Below are positions 14,548 through 22,528 of a stretch of DNA of 24,944 nt, one piece after another. Origin of the DNA: RHKX01 sp035759925 (GTDB lineage Bacteria; Actinomycetota; Thermoleophilia; Solirubrobacterales; 70-9); assembly GCA_035759925.1 (NCBI GenBank), contig DASTTY010000074.1:1-24944 (forward strand), given 5' to 3'. The translations under genes were made by a program, and so were the position numbers. The notes under the pieces are model-generated. The model did not search any database, had not been told where the DNA came from, and was given only the letters and a program-made list of their open reading frames with translations. Numbering within the stretch: position 1 is the first letter of the stretch; each line of letters opens with the position of its first letter.

Positions 14548-15822
14548 ATGCGACCGAACCTCTTCCACACCCGGGCAGGGAGTCCTTCAACCCGCCTGCT
14601 CCTCCTCGCCGCGCTCCTGCTCGTGGCCGTCTGCGCCCTCGCCGCGGCCCTGCGCCCGGCGCCGGCCGACGCGACGATCGCCGAGAAGCAGGCCGCGCTC
14701 GACGACGTCCGCGACCAGCAGTCGGCCACCTCCCGGCAGCTCGCCGAGAGCAACCAGGAGATCGACGCGCTGATCGGCCAGGTCTCGGAGGCCCGCCAGG
14801 CCGAAGAGGCCGCCGCCGCCGAGCTTCAGGCGAAGGAGGAGGAGCTCGCGACCGCCAAGGACGAGCTCGACCAGGGGCGCGAGCACCTCGCTCGCGTCCG
14901 CGACCACCTCCGCGCGGCCGTCAAGGAGCTCGCCAAGGTCATCGTCGGCGTCTACAAGTCGGACGACCCCGACATGATGAAGCTGCTGATCGAGTCCTCG
15001 AGCTGGGAGGACGCTTCGGTCGATGCCACCTACCTCGACCGCATCCACCAGTACCAGGAGGACACGGTCACCCGGGTCAAGGACCTCCGCAACGAGGTCC
15101 AGGCGACCGTCACCAAGCTCGCCGACACGAAGGACCGGATCGCCGCCGCCCGTGACGACCTCGCCGCTCGCCACCAGGAGCTCGCCGACCAGCGCGCCTC
15201 GCTCGAGGCCCAGGAGCAGCAGCTCTACGCGGCCCGCGCCGCCCGCCGCGCGACGCTCCAGCGGTTGACCGCGCGCGAGAGCGACCTCGAGGGCGGCATC
15301 GCATCCGCGCAGCGCCGTCAGGCCCAGGCGGCCGCCGAGGCGGCCGCCCCCGCCGCCCCCGCCGACGTCGCGGCCCCCGCCCCGTCGGTACCGGCGCCGA
15401 GCGGCGACACCGCGACGCTGAACTCCGACGGCAGCGCGACCGCGCCGGCCGACGCGCCGCAGCAGGTCAAGGACGTCATCGCCGCCGCCAACGCGATCCG
15501 CGACAAGCCGTACGTCTGGGGCGGCGGGCACGGCTCCTTCGAGGCCTCCGGCTACGACTGCTCCGGCGCCGTCAGCTACGCGCTCCACGGCGGCGGATTC
15601 CTCGACAGCCCGCTCGATTCGACCGGCTTCATGAGCTGGGGCGAGTCCGGCGTCGGCAACTGGATCACCGTCTACGCCAACTCCGGTCACGCCTACGCCG
15701 TGATCGCCGGCCTCCGCTGGGACACCTCCGACTCCGGTGGCGACGGTCCGAGCTGGGCCGACTACTCGAGCTCCTGGGAGCAGTCGCAGAGCTTCACGGC
15801 GACCCACCCGGCGGGCTTCTAG
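14548..15822 (+). CDS. Exported coiled-coil NlpC/P60 peptidoglycan hydrolase
   Basis: A 424-residue exported protein from ATG 14548. A signal peptide (hydrophobic about 17-35, cleavage near APADA) precedes a long heptad-rich, Glu/Gln/Ala-rich coiled coil (about 45-270), then an Ala/Pro linker (about 275-315), then a C-terminal NlpC/P60 domain. Catalytic Cys338 is in YDCSGAVSYAL and His381 in SGHAYAVI; YVWGGGH marks the domain start. The layout is that of RipC/CwlO/PcsB-type hydrolases, in which the coiled coil holds the enzyme inactive until released, often by FtsEX; that regulation is family knowledge and no ftsEX is in the window. No clear Shine-Dalgarno precedes the ATG. It probably cleaves stem peptides in septal or growing wall together with the M23 enzyme upstream. 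Confidence 0.92.
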   Translation: MRPNLFHTRAGSPSTRLLLLAALLLVAVCALAAALRPAPADATIAEKQAALDDVRDQQSATSRQLAESNQEIDALIGQVSEARQAEEAAAAELQAKEEELATAKDELDQGREHLARVRDHLRAAVKELAKVIVGVYKSDDPDMMKLLIESSSWEDASVDATYLDRIHQYQEDTVTRVKDLRNEVQATVTKLADTKDRIAAARDDLAARHQELADQRASLEAQEQQLYAARAARRATLQRLTARESDLEGGIASAQRRQAQAAAEAAAPAAPADVAAPAPSVPAPSGDTATLNSDGSATAPADAPQQVKDVIAAANAIRDKPYVWGGGHGSFEASGYDCSGAVSYALHGGGFLDSPLDSTGFMSWGESGVGNWITVYANSGHAYAVIAGLRWDTSDSGGDGPSWADYSSSWEQSQSFTATHPAGF

Positions 15823-15855
15823 ACCGATCGCGCTAGGCTCGGCTCCATCGGTGAG

Positions 15856-16236
15856 TTGATCCACACCTGTTACCGGGTTCTCGATCCCGACGCCTCGGTC
15901 GCCTTCTACGAGAAGCTCGGCTTCGAGGTGCTGATGCGGATGCCGATCCGCGACGAGGCGACGAACATCTTCATGGGCCTGCCCGGCGACGGCGCCCGGC
16001 TCGAGCTCACCCACAACCACGACGTCACCGAGCCCTACGAGGTCGGCACCGGCTACGGCCACATCGCGATCACGGTCGAGGACCTCGACGGCGCCCTCGA
16101 GCGCCTCGCCGGCCTCGGCATCGAGCCGGAGCGTCCGCCCTACAGCGTCCGCGAGGGCGGTTCCCGCCTCTGCTTCGTGCGCGACCCCGACGACTACCGG
16201 ATCGAGCTGATCGAGACGAACCCCGCCGGCGAATGA
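15856..16236 (+). CDS. Glyoxalase I-like VOC protein (lactoylglutathione lyase family)
   Basis: A 126-residue protein of vicinal-oxygen-chelate fold with paired beta-alpha-beta-beta-beta modules. The four expected metal ligands are all visible: His3 (IHTCYRV), Glu50 (ARLELTHN), His69 (GYGHIAI) and Glu117 (YRIELIE). This closely follows glyoxalase I, which isomerises the methylglyoxal-thiol hemithioacetal; an actinobacterium would probably use a thiol other than glutathione. The only in-frame start that keeps His3 is TTG at 15856; the GTG at 15851 is out of frame. TAGGCT at 15834-15839 may be its -10, giving a leader of about ten bases. It follows the P60 gene by 33 bases. Confidence 0.85.
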   Translation: MIHTCYRVLDPDASVAFYEKLGFEVLMRMPIRDEATNIFMGLPGDGARLELTHNHDVTEPYEVGTGYGHIAITVEDLDGALERLAGLGIEPERPPYSVREGGSRLCFVRDPDDYRIELIETNPAGE

Positions 16237-16318
16237 GCGACCTTGGCACCGCGATGGCATCCGGCGACACCGTGGCAGTGGTCACTCGCTACCCCGGCCG
16301 GCCGGCGTCGTTCGCTGC

Positions 16319-16363
16319 TCGCGGGCGGATTTGATCCCACCATGAGTACTTATCCGCCCGCGA
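16319..16363. terminator. Strong bidirectional hairpin between convergent genes
   Basis: TCGCGGGCGGAT (16319-16330) and ATCCGCCCGCGA (16352-16363) are perfect 12-base inverted arms around a 21-base loop. It lies between the VOC gene and the convergent acyltransferase gene, where a shared terminator is expected. No T-run follows on either side, and the loop is larger than usual. The rest of the 152-base gap shows nothing recognisable. Confidence 0.6.
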
Positions 16364-16388
16364 CCCGTTACTGCGACGGCTGGTCGGG

Positions 16389-17675
16389 TCAGGCCCGGGC
16401 CTGCTCGGTTGCCGTGACGGCAGTCACGGGATCGGACTTCCCGGCTGGCGCGGTCCGCCTCTTGAGCCGCAGGGCGGGAAGCTCGATCAGCCGGTAGGTG
16501 ACGACCGAGAGAGCGACTGCGATCACGAACAGGACGGCGGTGTTGAGCACGAACCCCGCCGCGCCGGGCGCGACGAGATCGTGGTCGCGGAGCCAGTAAA
16601 CGATCGGCTCGTGCCAGAGGAAGAGGCTGTAGGAGACGAGGCCGAGGGCGACGGCGGCCGGGGCTTCGAGCCCGCGGGCAGCGCGGGAGACACCGCCGCC
16701 GGCCGTGGGCATGACGACGAGGGCGAGGCCGATCGCGGCGACGAGCCCGATCGCGGTGTTGTCGACCGGGAAGCCGAGCTGGCCGTCGTTGCCGGCGAGC
16801 CGCAGCGCCGCGACGATGCCGACCGGGACGGCGACCGCGATCGCCGCGAGGCGCCACCAGGAGGGGAGGCTGAGGGCGCCACGGGCGACCTGGACGTGGA
16901 CTGCGGCGACCGTCATCCCGAAGGCGAACAGGTCGGCCTGGGCCCAGAAGCTGCGGACGACGACGGTGTGCCAGCTGGCGTCGTAGCCGCCTCCGGGACC
17001 GGGGTTGGCGAACAGGTGCTGGGCGGCGAGCTTGCCGGTGATGCCGATCACGAGCATCAGCAGCGCCGGGGCGAGCGAGGCGAGGAGGATCCCGCGGCTG
17101 TCGCGGGCACGGCGGGCGAGCAGCAGCGCCAGCCCGGCGAGCAGCGGCAGCGCCAGGTAGAAGACGACCTCGACCGCGAGCGACCAGGACGGGCCGATTC
17201 CGATGATCGTCGTCGAGGGCCGGTAGTCCTGGAGCATGAAGGCGGCCGAGAGCAGGTCGCCGGGATTCGTCAGCGCCCCGGTGTGGAGCCCGGCGCCGTC
17301 GCGGACCAGCGCCGACTGCAGGACCAGCGAGACGAACAGGAGGATCACCCAGTAGGCGGGCAGGATCCGCAGCGCCCGGTTGCGGAAGTAGCCGGCGACG
17401 CTGGGACGCCGCTCGGGCTCGAAGGCGGCGACGAGGAACGGGCGGTAGAGGAGGAAGCCGGAGAGGGCGAAGAACAGCGTCACCCCGAACGCCATGCTCT
17501 CGAACGGGATCGAGCCCGGGGCGCCGTTCCAGAGCGGCGGGCCGTCGGGGTTCGAGTAGAACCAGGAGTGGCAGACGAGGACTGTCGTCGCCGCGACCGC
17601 GCGCAGCCCCTCGATCCCGGCAAGCCGGCGGCCACTGGCGGGTGGGAGGCGGACGAGGCGGGCGCTGAACGACAT
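16389..17675 (-). CDS. Acyltransferase 3 family membrane protein (OafA/YrhL-like)
   Basis: The protein is 428 residues and almost entirely membrane-embedded, with about ten hydrophobic segments. The N-terminus has the acyltransferase-3 signature LAGIEGLRAVAATTVLVCHSWF (catalytic His36), then ALSGFLLYRPF and YFRNRALRILPAYWVIL, all characteristic. Family members move acetyl or other acyl groups onto surface sugars, lipids or peptidoglycan at the outer face of the membrane. The usual C-terminal SGNH domain is absent, so it is the short form. The start is ATG at 17675. It is divergent from the P450 gene (149 bases between starts), and the two could share control, although no functional link is known. 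Confidence 0.9.
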   Translation of the reverse strand: MSFSARLVRLPPASGRRLAGIEGLRAVAATTVLVCHSWFYSNPDGPPLWNGAPGSIPFESMAFGVTLFFALSGFLLYRPFLVAAFEPERRPSVAGYFRNRALRILPAYWVILLFVSLVLQSALVRDGAGLHTGALTNPGDLLSAAFMLQDYRPSTTIIGIGPSWSLAVEVVFYLALPLLAGLALLLARRARDSRGILLASLAPALLMLVIGITGKLAAQHLFANPGPGGGYDASWHTVVVRSFWAQADLFAFGMTVAAVHVQVARGALSLPSWWRLAAIAVAVPVGIVAALRLAGNDGQLGFPVDNTAIGLVAAIGLALVVMPTAGGGVSRAARGLEAPAAVALGLVSYSLFLWHEPIVYWLRDHDLVAPGAAGFVLNTAVLFVIAVALSVVTYRLIELPALRLKRRTAPAGKSDPVTAVTATEQARA

Positions 17676-17789
17676 CAGGGGGCTCCGGGCGGTGCTGGGA
17701 GCCCCTTCGGCCCGATCGGCTGTTCGCTTGAACGGAGGACGTGATCAGCCGGGGGCGAGCCCGGCCGCCGACCGTGTGACGAGCCTCCC

Positions 17790-17818
17790 ACTGGCTGAGC
17801 AGCCAGTCCGGCTACCCT
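17790..17818 (+). promoter_or_regulatory. Operator-like inverted repeat and -10 box of the P450 gene
   Basis: ACTGGCT (17790-17796) and AGCCAGT (17801-17807) are perfect 7-base arms with a 4-base spacer, placed five bases before TACCCT (17813-17818). TACCCT is six bases before the P450 ATG, so the message may be leaderless. A repressor bound here would block the polymerase; a TetR-type regulator is plausible but none is encoded in the window. Confidence 0.5.
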
Positions 17819-17824
17819 TGGTGC

Positions 17825-19177
17825 ATGGCACCGGGGACGGAGCTACCGGAGGGGCCGCGCGCGCCGAGCACCTGGCAGACGCTTGCCTGGCAGACGCGTC
17901 CGATCCCGTATCTCGAGCGTTGCCGGGCGCGCTACGGCAAGACGTTCACACTCGATCTGCTCGGCATCGACCCGTTCGTGATGATGTCCCGCCCCGAGGA
18001 CATCAAGGCGATCTTCACGGCGCCGCCGGATGTTCTCCACTCCGGCGAGGGCAGCGCGGTCCTGCTCCCCGTGGTCGGGCCGAACTCGATCCTCCTGCTC
18101 GACGAGGATCGCCATCTGACCCAGCGGAAGCTGATGCTGCCGGCCTTCCACGGCGAGAAGATGGAGGCGTTGCGCGGCCTCGTGACCGACGTCGCCGGAT
18201 CCGAGGTCGAGGGCTGGACGACCGGCAGCCCGGTCCCGCTCCATCCCTACATGCAGCAGCTCACCCTCGAGGTGATCCTGCGCGCGATCTTCGGCCTCGA
18301 TCGCGGCGAGCGACTCGAGCGGCTGCGGGTCCTGGTCGGCGAGATGACCAAGTTCGCGATGAGCCCGGTCAGCCTGATCCCGCCGCTGCAGCGGTTCGGC
18401 CGCCTGTTCCCCGCGGTCGGCGACTTCCTCGCGGTGCGCGAGCAGGCCGACGAGGAGATCCAGGGCCTGATCGACGAACGCCGCTCGGATTCCGGCGACC
18501 GCGACGACGTCCTCTCGATGCTGCTCCTCGCCCGCCACGAGGATGGCTCGCCGATGTCGGACGTCGAGCTTCGCGACGAGCTGATGACCCTGCTCGTCGC
18601 CGGCCACGAGACCACCGCGACCGAGCTCTCCTGGGCCTTCGAGCGCCTGCTCCGCAACCCTGATGCGCTCGCGAAGCTGACCGCCGACGTCGACTCGGGC
18701 GAGGACGCCTACGTGACCGCGACGATCCGCGAGACCCTGCGCCGCCGCCCGGTGCTCTCGATCGCCGGCCCGCGCCGCGTCGTCGCCGAGATCGAGGTCG
18801 GCGGCCGTACCTACGGCCCCGGTTGCCACCTCGTCCCCAACGCCTACCTCGTCCACCACGATCCCGAGATCTACCCCGAGCCCTACGCCTTCCGCCCCGA
18901 GCGCTTCCTCGAGGAGGACCCCGGCACCTACACCTGGATCCCGTTCGGCGGCGGCCGCCGCCGCTGCCTCGGCGCCAGCTTCGCGATGCTCGAGATGGGG
19001 ATCGTCCTCCGCGCGGTCCTCAGCCGCATGGAGGTCCGGATCGGCGGCGACGGCCGTCTCGAGGCCAACCGCCGGCGGATGATCACGGTCGTCCCCGCCA
19101 GGGGCGCCGAGGCGATCCTCTCGCAAAGGCAAACATCCCCGGCGTCCGCTGCGAGCGACCTGACCACAGCCGTCTGA
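17825..19177 (+). CDS. Cytochrome P450
   Basis: A 450-residue soluble P450. The I-helix oxygen-activation motif is AGHETT (259-264), the K-helix ExxR is ETLR (303-306), and the haem-binding loop is PFGGGRRRCLG with the thiolate ligand Cys381. There is no N-terminal membrane anchor, as usual for bacterial forms. Substrates and P450 family number cannot be read by eye; the FGGGRRRCLGASFAMLEM loop is shared with bacterial families that resemble fatty-acid hydroxylases. No ferredoxin or reductase gene is in the window, so it must use redox partners encoded elsewhere. ATG 17825 has no Shine-Dalgarno and follows a TACCCT box by six bases. The gene ends directly at a large hairpin. Confidence 0.96.
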   Translation: MAPGTELPEGPRAPSTWQTLAWQTRPIPYLERCRARYGKTFTLDLLGIDPFVMMSRPEDIKAIFTAPPDVLHSGEGSAVLLPVVGPNSILLLDEDRHLTQRKLMLPAFHGEKMEALRGLVTDVAGSEVEGWTTGSPVPLHPYMQQLTLEVILRAIFGLDRGERLERLRVLVGEMTKFAMSPVSLIPPLQRFGRLFPAVGDFLAVREQADEEIQGLIDERRSDSGDRDDVLSMLLLARHEDGSPMSDVELRDELMTLLVAGHETTATELSWAFERLLRNPDALAKLTADVDSGEDAYVTATIRETLRRRPVLSIAGPRRVVAEIEVGGRTYGPGCHLVPNAYLVHHDPEIYPEPYAFRPERFLEEDPGTYTWIPFGGGRRRCLGASFAMLEMGIVLRAVLSRMEVRIGGDGRLEANRRRMITVVPARGAEAILSQRQTSPASAASDLTTAV

Positions 19178-19258
19178 GGCAGGGGCGGGGTGGGCGCCCG
19201 CCGACACTCAGCGCGAGCGAAGCGAGTCGCGGAGGCGGGTGTCTACCCCGCCCCTGCC
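19178..19258. terminator. Large multi-tier inverted repeat after the P450 gene
   Basis: The outer arms GGCAGGGGCGGGGT (19178-19191) and ACCCCGCCCCTGCC (19245-19258) are a perfect 14-base match starting at the first base after the P450 stop. Inside are CCCGCC/GGCGGG and CGCGA/TCGCG arms around a CGAGCGAAGCGAG-type core. It lies between convergent genes and probably ends transcription from both sides; the nested palindromes also resemble dispersed REP-like elements. Confidence 0.65.
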
Positions 19259-19269
19259 CACGCCCCCCG

Positions 19270-20322
19270 TCAGCGCAGCCGCTCCGCCAGCGCACCCATG
19301 CCGGCGATCAGCCGCATCCGCTCGGCTGTCCCGATCCCACTCGATCCGCCGCGCTCGGTCGCGGCGATGCGATGGACGTTGACCAGCGTCCGCTCCGGGT
19401 TCCGCCACCCCCGCCACGGCTCGAACCCGCCCGAGCCGATCAGCCGCTCGCTGAGTGCGGTCAGATCGGCATCGGGGCCGGCGTCGCGGACCTCGCCGCG
19501 AAGCCACGTCCAGTAATCGCGGAGGGCGCCGACCTCGGCGACGCCGCCGACCGGGCCGTGGCCGCCGACGACCGCGTCCGGCTCGAGCGCCTCGATCCGC
19601 TCGAGCGCGACGATCCAGTTGCCGACCGGACCCGCCCACATGATCGGCATGACGCCGTTGAAGAGGATGTCACCGGCGAACACGGTCCGCGTGTCCGGGA
19701 CCCAGGCGATCGCGTCGCCGACCGTGTGGGCGGGCCCGACGAAGCTGAGCTCTACGGAGCGACCGCCGACGTCGAGGGTGCGCTCCGCCTCGAAGGGATG
19801 CTCGGGCACGCGGGGCTCGATCCCGCCGAACTCGTAGGCGGTGAGCATCGACCCGAACCCGGCCAGGCCGCGGAGCCGATCCGCCCAGGGGAGCATCGGC
19901 ACCCGCCCGACCACCCCGGCGAGCTTCCCCACCGGCGCCAGCCGGGTCAGCATCGATGGCGGCTCCGCCCGCATCTGGCCGATCGCGGTGGCGCTCGCGG
20001 TCATCTCGACACCGGCGCCGAGCAGGCCGTTGCCGTACCAGTGGTCGCCGTCGCCGTGGGTGTTGAAGAGGTGCGCGAGCGGCGCCCCAGCGCGCTCGCA
20101 GGCGGGCACGACGGCCTCGAGCATCGCTGCCGTCAGCCGCTCGTCCCAGAGCGTGTCGACCAGCAGCGCTGCGCCGTCGCCGATGACGAGGCCGGCGTTC
20201 GACTCACCGAGCCCGCCGTTCGGCTGCAGCCACGCCCAGGTCCGGTCGGCGATCGCGACGAGGCCGCCGTCGAATCCGGCGGCTTCGCCGAGCGGCGTGG
20301 TCTCTCCGGTCCTCGTGCCCAT
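19270..20322 (-). CDS. Metallo-beta-lactamase-fold hydrolase
   Basis: The product is 350 residues with the MBL zinc motif NTHGDGDHWYGN (His89, Asp91, Asp93, His94), a third His in VGPAHTVGDAI, the bridging Asp in VFAGDILF and the last His in VGGHGP. Note that the motif is HGDGDH, a variant of the common HxHxDH in which the second His is replaced by Asp, as in class B2-like and alkylsulfatase/other MBL subgroups only in part; zinc site 1 may therefore be altered. The family hydrolyses lactones, thioesters, phosphodiesters and more, so no substrate is assigned. ATG 20322; divergent from the M20 peptidase with 65 bases between starts, and convergent with the P450 across the large hairpin. Confidence 0.88.
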   Translation of the reverse strand: MGTRTGETTPLGEAAGFDGGLVAIADRTWAWLQPNGGLGESNAGLVIGDGAALLVDTLWDERLTAAMLEAVVPACERAGAPLAHLFNTHGDGDHWYGNGLLGAGVEMTASATAIGQMRAEPPSMLTRLAPVGKLAGVVGRVPMLPWADRLRGLAGFGSMLTAYEFGGIEPRVPEHPFEAERTLDVGGRSVELSFVGPAHTVGDAIAWVPDTRTVFAGDILFNGVMPIMWAGPVGNWIVALERIEALEPDAVVGGHGPVGGVAEVGALRDYWTWLRGEVRDAGPDADLTALSERLIGSGGFEPWRGWRNPERTLVNVHRIAATERGGSSGIGTAERMRLIAGMGALAERLR

Positions 20323-20370
20323 CGATTCGCTGCCCTGCTCGCGGGGGCGCGGTCAAGCTATCAACGCCTG

Positions 20371-20376
20371 TAGGTT
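20371..20376 (+). promoter_or_regulatory. Possible -10 box of the M20 peptidase gene
   Basis: TAGGTT lies eleven bases before the ATG at 20388, leaving a very short leader. No -35 at proper spacing was seen. On the opposite strand TTGACC (20356-20351) could be a -35 for the divergent MBL gene, but no -10 fits. Confidence 0.25.
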
Positions 20377-20387
20377 CCGCGAGCGGC

Positions 20388-21533
20388 ATGCCGACACGGG
20401 AGGACACGGACTGGCGAGCGCGCTGGGCGAAGTCGATCGCCGCCCGCGCGCTCCCCGAGATCGAGCAGCTCGTCGCGGTCTCGACCCCTTCGGGCGATGC
20501 CCGCGCCGCCGAGGAGATCGTCGACCTCGTCATCGGGTTGCTGCCCGATGCCGTGGCGATCGAGCGGTTGCCCTGCTCATCGCCGGCACACGCCCCGGAC
20601 CTGATCGCGCGGATCGAGGGCGAGGGCGAGTGCCGCCTGGTCCTGATCGGCCACCTCGACACGGTCGTGCCCCATACGTCCCACCGGCCGACCGAGCGCG
20701 ACGGCGACAGCCTGATCGGCTCCGGCACGATCGACATGAAGGGCGGCGTCGCCCTCTCGCTCGGCGTTTTGCGCGCCCTCGCCGAGGTGCCCGAGCGGTT
20801 CGCCGAGGTGGCCCTGCTGCTCGTCAACGACGAGGAGTTCCGGACCGAGCCGTTCGCGCACGGGCCCCGCTTCGCCGACTTCGACGCCGGCCTCTGCTTC
20901 GAGGGCGGCGAGCGCACCGCGGAGGGAGAGGAGGCGGTCGTCGTTCGCCGCAAGGCGGCAGCGGCGATCCGGGTCGCGGCGAGCGGCGTCGCCGCCCACG
21001 CCGGCGCCAACCCGGACGCCGGCCGCAACGCCCTGCTCGCCCTCGCCGCGGTCGCGACGACGCTCGCCGAGCGCCACGACCCGCAGGGGGCGGAGGCGCT
21101 GAGCGTGGTCCCGACGATGATCAGCTCCGGCGAGGGCATCAACGTCGTCCCCGGCAGCGGCGAGCTCTCGATCGACATGCGGGCCGACGACGAGGCGAGC
21201 TTCGAGCCGATCATCGAGTCGATCCCGGATGCCGTCGACGGCGTCCGGCTCGAGGTCGAGCGGCTGCGCCTCTGGCCCGGCATGGACATGGGTGACGTCG
21301 CGGCCGGGCCGCTCGAGCGCGCCTCGCGCCTGCTCGGGCGGCCGATCGCCGGCAACTCGCGGGGCGGCGCCAGCGACGCCAGCAACCTCGCCCCGTACCT
21401 GCCGCTCGCGATCGACGGCCTCGGCCCGCTCGGCGGCGCCGCTCACTCCCCCGCCGAGCACCTCCTGGTCGACTCGCTCGAGGACCGTGCCGCGGTGGCG
21501 CTCGCGGTTGCGGTCGCGGTTCTCGGACCCTGA
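20388..21533 (+). CDS. M20 family metallopeptidase (ArgE/DapE/CPG2-like)
   Basis: A 381-residue di-zinc amidohydrolase. Metal and catalytic residues are in the expected order: His89 and Asp91 in GHLDTVVP, bridging Asp116 in GTIDMKGG, catalytic Glu149 and metal Glu150 in NDEE, Glu172 in FEGG, and a final His near the C-terminus in GGAAHSPAEH. His204 (AAHAGANPDAG) lies in the dimerisation domain, which spans about 185-295. M20 enzymes remove acyl or carboxyl-terminal residues from amino-acid derivatives; the GGAAHSP and AGANP signatures fit the CPG2/glutamate-carboxypeptidase branch. It is soluble (no signal peptide). ATG 20388 has no strong ribosome site. Confidence 0.92.
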   Translation: MPTREDTDWRARWAKSIAARALPEIEQLVAVSTPSGDARAAEEIVDLVIGLLPDAVAIERLPCSSPAHAPDLIARIEGEGECRLVLIGHLDTVVPHTSHRPTERDGDSLIGSGTIDMKGGVALSLGVLRALAEVPERFAEVALLLVNDEEFRTEPFAHGPRFADFDAGLCFEGGERTAEGEEAVVVRRKAAAAIRVAASGVAAHAGANPDAGRNALLALAAVATTLAERHDPQGAEALSVVPTMISSGEGINVVPGSGELSIDMRADDEASFEPIIESIPDAVDGVRLEVERLRLWPGMDMGDVAAGPLERASRLLGRPIAGNSRGGASDASNLAPYLPLAIDGLGPLGGAAHSPAEHLLVDSLEDRAAVALAVAVAVLGP

Positions 21534-21631
21534 GATGGCCGACCATCTGAACCGGAACTCGTTGCCGCGTCACGAGCCCGGTTGCGCGATGATTGGTGGC
21601 CGAGCCTTCAATCGTGGAGAGGAGCCTGAAA

Positions 21632-22528
21632 ATGGCGCGTAAGCAGGTCAAGTCGGTAGCGGGGATGGTGGTGGCGATCACGGGCGGTGCCCGCGGGATC
21701 GGCAAGTGCACGGCGCAGTCGTTGATCCGCCGTGGTGCCCGAGTCGCGATCGGCGACCTCCACGCCGAGCTGGCAGAGGAGACGGCGGCAGAGCTCGGCG
21801 GCAACTGCGTCGCCTTCGAGCTCGACGTCACCGACCGCGAGTCGTTCAGCCGCTTCCTCGACAGCGCCGAGAGCGAGCTCGGGCCGATCGACGTCGTCAT
21901 CAACAACGCCGGGATCATGCCGATCGGGCCGTTCATCGAGGAAACGGACGAGACCGCGAAGACGATGATCGACATCAACCTCCACGGCGTCATCTACGGG
22001 ACGAAGCTGGCGCTCGAGCGGATGCTCCCGCGCGGCAGCGGCCACATCGTCAACATCGCCAGCCAGGCCGGCAAGGCGGGCCTGCCGGGAGGCGCGACCT
22101 ACTGCGCGACCAAGCACGCCGTCGTCGGCCTCAGCGAGGCGGTCCGGCTCGAGAACATCGACAAGGGCATCGAGGTTTCGTGCGTGATGCCGGCCGTCGT
22201 CAACCCCGAGCTCGGCAGCGGCCTCGTCGACACCCGCGGCGTCAAGAAGCTGGAGCCGGAGGAGGTCGCCGAGGCGATCGTCGAGGCGATCGAGACGAAC
22301 CGCTTCGACGTCTGGGTGCCGCGCTCGTCGGCCGGGATCGCGGCGATCCTCAGCCTCGTCCCGCGCAGCGGCCGCGAGGCGATCGCCCGGATCCTGAAGG
22401 CCGACAAGGTCCTCGCGGAGGCTGACGAGCAGGAGCGGGCCGACTATGAGGACCGGGCGGCGAAGAGCACGTCGGAGGCCGGCGCCGGGTCCGGCGCCGA
22501 CGCCGAGCAGCCGGCGACGAAGGGCTGA
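21632..22528 (+). CDS. Short-chain dehydrogenase/reductase
   Basis: The product is 298 residues from ATG 21632, which has a GGAGAGGAG run upstream; an in-frame start at 21593 would add 13 residues lying before the ribosome site and was rejected. Motifs: cofactor TGGARGIG (17-24), NNAG (91-94), Ser144, Tyr157 and Lys161 (GGATYCATK). Asp42 at the end of strand 2 (GDLH) suggests NAD(H) preference. After the SDR core there is a 25-residue acidic, Gly/Ala/Ser-rich tail with low complexity. It resembles the partial SDR at the window start in type (classical SDR), but substrate is unknown. The serine hydrolase gene follows on the same strand after 16 bases. Confidence 0.92.
   Translation: MARKQVKSVAGMVVAITGGARGIGKCTAQSLIRRGARVAIGDLHAELAEETAAELGGNCVAFELDVTDRESFSRFLDSAESELGPIDVVINNAGIMPIGPFIEETDETAKTMIDINLHGVIYGTKLALERMLPRGSGHIVNIASQAGKAGLPGGATYCATKHAVVGLSEAVRLENIDKGIEVSCVMPAVVNPELGSGLVDTRGVKKLEPEEVAEAIVEAIETNRFDVWVPRSSAGIAAILSLVPRSGREAIARILKADKVLAEADEQERADYEDRAAKSTSEAGAGSGADAEQPATKG

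Noticed and set aside
14587..16260. Minus-strand open frame of 557 codons over the P60 and VOC genes
   Set aside because: It spans two well-supported genes and the gap between them and has low-complexity Gly/Val/Asp-rich translation without motifs.
18823..20373. Plus-strand open frame of 516 codons over the P450 3' end and the MBL gene
   Set aside because: It crosses the terminator hairpin and is Arg/Pro-rich; both genes on which it lies have intact catalytic motifs in their own frames.
19841..21295. Plus-strand open frame of 484 codons across the MBL/M20 divergent region
   Set aside because: It covers two motif-complete genes and the promoter gap, with an Arg-rich low-complexity translation.
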